This document shows, piece after piece, positions 24,716 through 28,981 of a DNA stretch of 28,981 bases. Both the position numbers and the translations under genes were made by a program. The DNA is from a virus. The stretch's first letter is position 1, and the number at the start of each line of letters is the position of its first letter. Under the pieces are notes generated by a model. It was given only the letters and a program-made list of their open reading frames with translations. It did no database searches and was not told the DNA's origin. Location: the IMG/VR virus record IMGVR_UViG_3300028595_000051, positions 1 through 28,981 of that record. One strand, written 5' to 3'.

Positions 24716-25135
24716 TTATTTAGTTTCTTCAAACCAAAAATCAATGATTCCATTATATTGAAACCAAATCTCGTCTTTACCTGTAGGTGTAAAATATCCA
24801 GCTTCAAAATCAACACCATCAAATCCTTCACCTTCAAATATATCTATGATCTTTTGACATATATTGCTACCAGTATATGTACCTGTACCACCTAAAACAA
24901 AAACCTGAAAACTAATAAATCCGTATCTCCCAAACTTCCTTAAAGTTTTCATACCAAGTGAGTTTTGTTTTGATTTCCTATACTTAATACTAATCCTTAC
25001 AAAAGATTCGTTATTAGGAACCTCAGTTTCATCGTTATCAAAGAGTACAGGGATACTGGAATAAGGGTTTCCAGAAGCAGACCATGCTGTGTTGAAATAA
25101 AGTTGGATGTAATCATTAGCTTCTGGTATATTCAT
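24716..25135 (-). CDS. Tail terminator-like protein (DUF4128-type)
   Basis: 139 aa. The order of elements is typical of tail terminators: YIQLYFNTAW at the start, PVLFDNDETEVPNNESFVRI, then GRYGFISFQVFVLGGTGTYT, then ICQKIIDIFEGEGFDGVDF, and a C-terminal strand NGIIDFWFEE. In lambda the equivalent gpU caps the finished tail tube and joins it to the head. The start overlaps the upstream stop as ATGA, so the two are translationally coupled. It ends 16 nt before the tail tube start. Confidence 0.75.
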   Translation of the reverse strand: MNIPEANDYIQLYFNTAWSASGNPYSSIPVLFDNDETEVPNNESFVRISIKYRKSKQNSLGMKTLRKFGRYGFISFQVFVLGGTGTYTGSNICQKIIDIFEGEGFDGVDFEAGYFTPTGKDEIWFQYNGIIDFWFEETK

Positions 25136-25590
25136 TTGCCTTCTGCCTCTCTAACTGCATTCTCAATAAAATTAACAGCGCCTCTTTTATTATTACCGGC
25201 ATTTAAGGTGTTAATATAAGGTGTATTGTTTGTAAGCCAAACAGATAAATAGTCTTTAACATACCAATTATTAGAAGGTGTTGCTGATTCAGAACTAAGT
25301 TCTTTCTCTACAACATTCATGTTTGCTTCTTGTTGTGTCTCAGAAGCAGATACTTCTGCTGGTGTTGCACTTATTGCGACATCTCTATCAATAGGCTTGT
25401 TGAGACTCATTCTCCAATTAGACTTACACCAACCTGTATCTTTTGGTGTACCATAAGGGTGTGTCTCGTCTAAAAGAATCTCCATAGCCTTAAAGCTACG
25501 CTCTTTTATGATCTCACCGACACTTTGTATTGCATTTAAAAATACATCATCAAGTTGCCTGTCTATAACTGTTTTAAATCCATCCGCCAT
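25132..25590 (-). CDS. Tail completion / neck protein, HK97 gp10-like
   Basis: 152 aa. The helical N-terminus is followed by TPKDTGWCKSNWRMSLNKP, matching the DTGxxRxNW signature of HK97 gp10-type head-tail joining proteins. VWLTNNTPYINTLNAG matches the family's TNNxPY..xLxxG element, here without the usual Tyr/Glu after the Leu. A loop of about 40 residues rich in Glu/Ser/Thr is inserted between these motifs. The ATG at 25590 starts 4 nt after the upstream stop and has only a weak ribosome binding site, suggesting coupling. The stop TGA overlaps the next start. Confidence 0.8.
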   Translation of the reverse strand: MADGFKTVIDRQLDDVFLNAIQSVGEIIKERSFKAMEILLDETHPYGTPKDTGWCKSNWRMSLNKPIDRDVAISATPAEVSASETQQEANMNVVEKELSSESATPSNNWYVKDYLSVWLTNNTPYINTLNAGNNKRGAVNFIENAVREAEGK

Positions 25591-25594
25591 ATCA

Positions 25595-25957
25595 TTACTT
25601 TTTCAAATATACTTTAGCAAAGTTAAATTTTGTTGTTATATGATAATGCTGAATCTTTACAATCTCGTACACATTTTCTGTACTTATATGCTTTAGTGTA
25701 TCGTTCTCTTTTAATTTTGAATCGCTATAAACATATATAACTTCGTCTATTTGGTTGTACACCTCATCAGGAAAAGCTTTTTCGATATAATAACTGTAGA
25801 TTATTGTTATATCTTCTTCTGTTGTAGTATAAACTTTTCCTTTAGATGGATGACTTGGATCTACGTATGATGCAGTCTTTGATTTTGATAACAGTTTAAA
25901 TTCATTATCAAGACCATAACGGTTAATAAATCGCTGAACAGATACTTCATCTATCAT
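25595..25957 (-). CDS. Head-tail connector/adaptor-like protein
   Basis: About 120 aa from the ATG at 25957 (MIDEVSVQRFINRYG). AAAGGG lies 5 nt before it. The sequence is beta-rich: VDPSHPSKGKVYTTTEEDITIIYSYY, then VIYVYSDSKLKENDTLKHIS, then YHITTKFNFAKVYLKK. Its size and place, directly before the gp10-like gene, are those of a head-tail adaptor; the family match is weak. The frame is open upstream to a TTG at 26188 (197 aa), but that would overlap the previous gene by 107 nt and includes a repetitive, atypical segment, so I prefer the shorter form. Stop TAA. Confidence 0.6.
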   Translation of the reverse strand: MIDEVSVQRFINRYGLDNEFKLLSKSKTASYVDPSHPSKGKVYTTTEEDITIIYSYYIEKAFPDEVYNQIDEVIYVYSDSKLKENDTLKHISTENVYEIVKIQHYHITTKFNFAKVYLKK

Positions 25958-26081
25958 TATATCCCTTTCAATAGTAATCTCATCACATTGACGATTATTA
26001 TACCCCTCAAGCCATCCCACTGAATCACCTTGTGAAGTCACATCTTGTGAAATCACATGACAACCTTGTGCGCCTCCACAG
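25958..26081. other. 124-nt gap with a cluster of short dyads
   Basis: If the downstream gene starts at 25957 this stretch is untranslated. Between about 26025 and 26060 it holds repeated TCAC...GTGA elements: TCAC-CTT-GTGA, then TCACA-TCT-TGTGA, then TCACATGA, in which TGTGA and TCACA face each other across 2 nt. These could be binding sites or a structured leader. The same bases are open in the downstream frame (reading SQDVTSQGD), so they may be coding. Confidence 0.4.
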
Positions 26082-26480
26082 CTACTCTGTTGCGTTGAAT
26101 ATTTCAGTATCTTGCGTGTTAAATTTTCCTGTTCTTGTGTAGATTGCAAAATCTGATTGCTTAGTGATTCTTTGTACTCTTTCGTCAATTCTTGCTACGT
26201 GTACCTCTATACCATGAATTTTATCAGACTGTTCTCTTAAAATGCCAAGAATCTCGTGATGGTTTTTTTGGATTTCTCTTTGCATTTCTTTTAATTCGCA
26301 TTTATATGATTCTTCGTTTTTTTTACTATCTTCCTCATGCTTATCAAGTTTCTTATCTACATTGAAGATTTGCTGTTTATTCTCTGCATTATTAACTTTT
26401 ATAACTGTATATGAGCCTATAAAAGTAACAATAACAACAATCAATGCTCCAATTATAGATGCTCTCATGTTACTGTCCAT
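26082..26480 (-). CDS. Membrane-anchored coiled-coil protein
   Basis: About 132 aa from the ATG at 26480. Residues about 6-26 (ASIIGALIVVIVTFIGSYTV) are one membrane segment. The rest is a long charged coiled coil (KKLDKHEEDSKKNEESYKCE, EILGILREQSDKIHGIEVHV). It looks like phage membrane proteins with one helix and a soluble coiled coil, some of which take part in lysis, but no function can be assigned. Its place between virion genes is odd for a lysis gene. GGGG lies 8 nt before the ATG; a GTG at 26489 is a weaker alternative. The stop is TAG. Confidence 0.65.
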   Translation of the reverse strand: MDSNMRASIIGALIVVIVTFIGSYTVIKVNNAENKQQIFNVDKKLDKHEEDSKKNEESYKCELKEMQREIQKNHHEILGILREQSDKIHGIEVHVARIDERVQRITKQSDFAIYTRTGKFNTQDTEIFNATE

Positions 26481-26498
26481 TATTAACACCCCAACTTA

Positions 26499-28076
26499 TT
26501 AATTTTCAACAAGAACAATATCAAATCCTGCACTTATAGCCCCACCACTACCGCCCGTGGCAGTCATTTTAACTCTCATTTCTATATCTGTTTTTTGTTG
26601 AAATACTTCCGGCTCTTCATATCTGTGTTGGACATATGACGTACCAAGATCGTTAATAGAAGAGATGTGCTTTAACTGGAAAACACCCATCTTGCTTTCA
26701 TCTTCAATATACTTTCTTGCTCTTAATTGGATTATGTAACCACTATCTTTATTAGCACCTGCTGTAGAGCAATACCAATCTCTCAAATAACCTGTATATC
26801 CAGCCGGTATTGTATAGACAGCCATAAGAGTCTGATTATACCCATTCTCTATGATAGCCCTTACTTTAGTTGTGTCTGTAGGTACTCCACCAGAAATAGC
26901 AGTATTTTCATACACATAAACATATCCATTAAGATCCGCAAAACAATCATTTTTCATTCTAAATATACGTAGAAGCGGTGTTGTTAATGCCACTCTACTT
27001 TGACCGTTAAGAGTTGCTTGTTGAGTAACAAGATTAAAACTTGCATCTAAACCTTGTATTTGTATACACTGCGTATCTAATGCACTACTGCTGCCTACAC
27101 TGTCTATGGCCGCTGTTGTAGAATAATTATAAAGAGTCTCGTCGATACCGTCATTATCACTGCCATCCCAAACAGTACAAAAATCGTCTGCTGTAGATAT
27201 TGAAGGTGCATACCCAAATTTATGGATAAAAGACTTACCTGTCACTTTACCTTCAGCTATTGAAAGACCGGATGAGTTATCACCAATAGATAAATCACCA
27301 TCACTTGTGACATTAACTTCAAGTACATTGCCATCTGGTGTAGTACCTTGAATAGTAGTGTTTGTTTGGATACTCTTTTGAATTGTGATATTACTTATAC
27401 AAACAATGTCTGCTGTATTAAATTCAAGTATAAAACCATTATATGCAGCAGTACCAAATTCTATAAGCCTGCTATTTGTATCTCCACTACTTATCACAGT
27501 CTTTCTTACAACTTCACCACTACCAAGCAACTTCAAGGTAATGCTGTCTCCAAAGCCGCCTGTTAGGTTATCACAGCCAAGTCCTATGCTATGAGAGTAT
27601 ACTGTCCTATTAAACCATAACTTGAGAATCTTTGGATTATCATCTGTTGTGTTAGAATTTACTGTTTTTAGGCTATCAAAATAATCAGTTATACTGCCGG
27701 AGAAGTCTCCATTATCGCAATTATCAATATCAAGATCTTTTATATAGACGCTGTCACTGTCACTTGGTGCTGGATTCTGAATATAATAATCATTAACATC
27801 AAACGTAGATACTGCTTTTCCAACTTCTTGTACAAGTATTCTACCTGTACCTATTACCCATACATTTGAAAAACCCCTATCGATTTTAATAGGGGATTTA
27901 TTATATTGCTCATATAGATAACCGTCTGTGTTTGTTGAAGAAGGCTGTGAAGTAGTATTTGTGTTTATGATAAGTCGCTGGCTACTCTTATTTTGAATAA
28001 GAAGCGATTTTCCTACATCAATACCTGTCTCTGAATAAATATCAACATAGGAATTTTCAAGCAGTATGTTATACAT
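26499..28076 (-). CDS. Large virion structural protein (unknown placement)
   Basis: 525 aa. It is almost entirely beta-rich and Ser/Thr/Asn/Gly-rich, with no signal peptide. The middle contains SFIHKFGYAPSISTADDFCTVWDGSDNDG, here split as SFIHKFGYAPSISTADD and FCTVWDGSDNDG. The C-terminal half has RVALTTPLLRIFRMKND and YTIPAGYTGYLRDWYCST, patterns I recognise from phage structural proteins encoded near the capsid, often seen in marine phages. It may decorate the head or neck; this is inference. The ATG at 28076 shares one base with the upstream TGA (TGATG) and has GGGGA 8 nt upstream; a TTG at 28091 is unlikely. Stop TAA. Confidence 0.72.
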   Translation of the reverse strand: MYNILLENSYVDIYSETGIDVGKSLLIQNKSSQRLIINTNTTSQPSSTNTDGYLYEQYNKSPIKIDRGFSNVWVIGTGRILVQEVGKAVSTFDVNDYYIQNPAPSDSDSVYIKDLDIDNCDNGDFSGSITDYFDSLKTVNSNTTDDNPKILKLWFNRTVYSHSIGLGCDNLTGGFGDSITLKLLGSGEVVRKTVISSGDTNSRLIEFGTAAYNGFILEFNTADIVCISNITIQKSIQTNTTIQGTTPDGNVLEVNVTSDGDLSIGDNSSGLSIAEGKVTGKSFIHKFGYAPSISTADDFCTVWDGSDNDGIDETLYNYSTTAAIDSVGSSSALDTQCIQIQGLDASFNLVTQQATLNGQSRVALTTPLLRIFRMKNDCFADLNGYVYVYENTAISGGVPTDTTKVRAIIENGYNQTLMAVYTIPAGYTGYLRDWYCSTAGANKDSGYIIQLRARKYIEDESKMGVFQLKHISSINDLGTSYVQHRYEEPEVFQQKTDIEMRVKMTATGGSGGAISAGFDIVLVEN

Positions 28077-28537
28077 CAAACACATCCCCAAACACTATCG
28101 CTACTTCCAGAAGCATATTCGATAAACTCATCCTCTGGATCTGGTTTATCTCCGTAGAAAATCCCAATCTTACCATAAAGAGATTCAGTTGTTGGTGTTT
28201 CCTCTATGTAGCCAAAACCACCACAAATATCCGGGAGGCTATCAAGATATGTTTGCCAAGCATCGCCGCCTACACCGCCACTGTAAAATTGCTCTTCAAG
28301 ATCACCGAGTTTTGATTTCTTCAGATTCCCTATATTTGCATCTACATCAGCCTTGTTTTTTTGTGCTGCAAGTTTAAGACTTTTACAAAGGACTTCTTCA
28401 TAATTATCGCTATCATCACCAAGCTTTGTAATTACGATTTCACAAATTTTATTTAGCCCTACATCACTAATAGAATTTGATGATGGAAGCCAAAACTTCA
28501 TATCTTCAAGCAAAAGTGTTCTATTCAAAGTTGCCAT
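28076..28537 (-). CDS. Probable head completion / neck protein
   Basis: 153 aa from the ATG at 28537. It begins MATLNRTLLLEDMKFWLPSS and then NKICEIVITKLGDDSDNYEE, a helical N-terminal half followed by DAWQTYLDSLPDICGGFGYI and an acidic C-terminus. It resembles small proteins that follow the capsid gene in siphoviruses and help join head and tail; the family is not certain. AAGGAAG lies 4 nt before the ATG. An in-frame start at 28582 would run through the hairpin after the capsid gene and is unlikely. The stop TGA overlaps the next ATG. Confidence 0.65.
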   Translation of the reverse strand: MATLNRTLLLEDMKFWLPSSNSISDVGLNKICEIVITKLGDDSDNYEEVLCKSLKLAAQKNKADVDANIGNLKKSKLGDLEEQFYSGGVGGDAWQTYLDSLPDICGGFGYIEETPTTESLYGKIGIFYGDKPDPEDEFIEYASGSSDSVWGCV

Positions 28538-28556
28538 TTGACTTCCTTTATAAAAT

Positions 28557-28590
28557 AATAGTGGATGACCTAATAAGGCCACCCATTACT
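28557..28590 (-). terminator. Hairpin downstream of the capsid gene (partial terminator or processing site)
   Basis: On the minus strand AGTAATGGGTGGCC and GGTCATCCACTATT can pair over 14 positions with one mismatch and a few G-U pairs, around a TTATTA loop. The following TATTTTATA is only a weak U tract. It begins about 10 nt after the capsid stop. It could let capsid mRNA be more abundant than the downstream genes. Confidence 0.6.
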
Positions 28591-28598
28591 AATAGTTA

Positions 28599-28981
28599 TT
28601 ACGTATTGCTCAAAACTCTTACAAGCTTCGGTCTTGGGTTAAAGAAAAGTATATTTTTCTCTTGAAATACACTAACACCCTTGAACTCATCAGTTTTAGT
28701 CCATGAATAAGCCTCAAGAGCTTGTGTGTTCACATAAGATCTTGTCTGAGCAGGTGCGTATACAAGCTGCATGAAATCAGCACCACGAGGAATAAGATAC
28801 GCCTCAGTGTCACCGATCATTGGAGTACCTGTAATACCAGCACCGTAGTTAATATAACGGATACCGTCACGAGCACCAACAAAGTTAGCATACTGAAAAG
28901 AACCCGGAGTATTGAAAGATTACATAGGAATCTCTTCTGATGCAATATCAAGAGACTGGCGCATTTCTCTTGCAAGACCTG
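28599..28981 (-). CDS. Major capsid protein, 3' part, with an in-frame TAA
   Basis: Partial gene; the 5' end lies beyond the right edge. The frame GLAREMRQSLDIASEEIPM is followed by TAA (28920-28922) and then continues without a break for 106 codons: SFNTPGSFQYANFVGARDGI, then GDTEAYLIPRGADFMQLVYA, PAQTRSYVNTQALEAYSW, and NPRPKLVRVLSNT. The order AYLIPRG..FMQ.VYAPAQ...YVNT.ALEAYSW ... NPRPKLVRV matches the C-terminal part of lambda gpE-like major capsid proteins. The first ATG after the TAA (28820) lies well inside the domain. CAA to TAA would account for the stop. Read as written, the capsid would be truncated and non-functional unless the stop is suppressed or is an error. Confidence 0.75.

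Noticed and set aside
25958-26188. Longer form of the adaptor protein starting with TTG at 26188
   Set aside because: It would overlap the previous gene by 107 nt and add a repetitive segment; a good ribosome binding site precedes the ATG at 25957.
1-28981. Full alternative genetic code (TAA/TAG read as Gln throughout)
   Set aside because: TAA, TAG and TGA all end genes at sensible places, often with tight coupling to the next start.
1-28981. tRNA genes
   Set aside because: I looked for T-arm-like sequences and cloverleaf potential by eye and saw none I could support; a covariance-model scan would settle this.

Overview
This is a stretch of a tailed double-stranded DNA phage (or prophage) genome. 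It is AT-rich by eye, and every gene I can support lies on the minus strand, so transcription runs from right to left. The gene set is that of a siphovirus: a lambda-like order of capsid, neck, tail terminator, tail tube, frameshifted tail chaperone, giant tape measure and tail tip/fibre, combined with a T7-like replication module (family A DNA polymerase, gp4-type helicase, ATP-dependent ligase). Ribosome binding sites are AAGGA/GGAGG-like, which fits a bacterial host. A lipoprotein signal suggests a diderm host, but the host cannot be named from the sequence. No terminase, portal, integrase or endolysin gene was recognised; terminase and portal would be expected beyond the right edge.

Layout, right to left. 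28981-28599: 3' part of the major capsid gene, carrying an in-frame TAA. 28590-24716: neck and head-tail joining genes, a 525-aa virion protein and a membrane-anchored coiled-coil protein. 24699-23146: tail tube. 23145-22815: an intergenic stretch with a promoter and a MITE-like insertion flanked by 11-bp near-direct repeats. 22814-21853: tail assembly chaperone with a programmed -1 frameshift (A AAA AAC). 21853-13022: a 2,943-aa tape measure protein. 13022-8960: a distal tail protein, a fibre ending in seven ~52-aa repeats, a fibre-assembly protein, and a lipoprotein gene carrying an in-frame TAG.

8959-8451 is the main regulatory region: two minus-strand promoters (one with a 16-bp perfect palindrome between its boxes), a terminator hairpin beside the start site of the proximal promoter, a plus-strand promoter candidate, and an AT-rich segment with repeated GATTGC hexamers that could be an origin. 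8447-353 is the early/replication operon: SH3-like protein, small unknowns, helicase, DNA polymerase, HNH endonuclease, two paralogous small membrane proteins, a Cys-rich protein and DNA ligase. It closes at a strong intrinsic terminator (181-217), beyond which a 38-bp tandem repeat runs off the left edge.

The most unusual features are the two in-frame stop codons (TAA in the capsid, TAG in the lipoprotein) inside otherwise coherent reading frames, the intact -1 frameshift signal, the MITE-like insertion in the tail operon, degenerate repeats inside the tape measure, and the promoter/terminator arrangement upstream of the early operon. I see no defence system or clearly new enzyme system. Family assignments are from recognising motifs and family patterns by eye, not from database searches.
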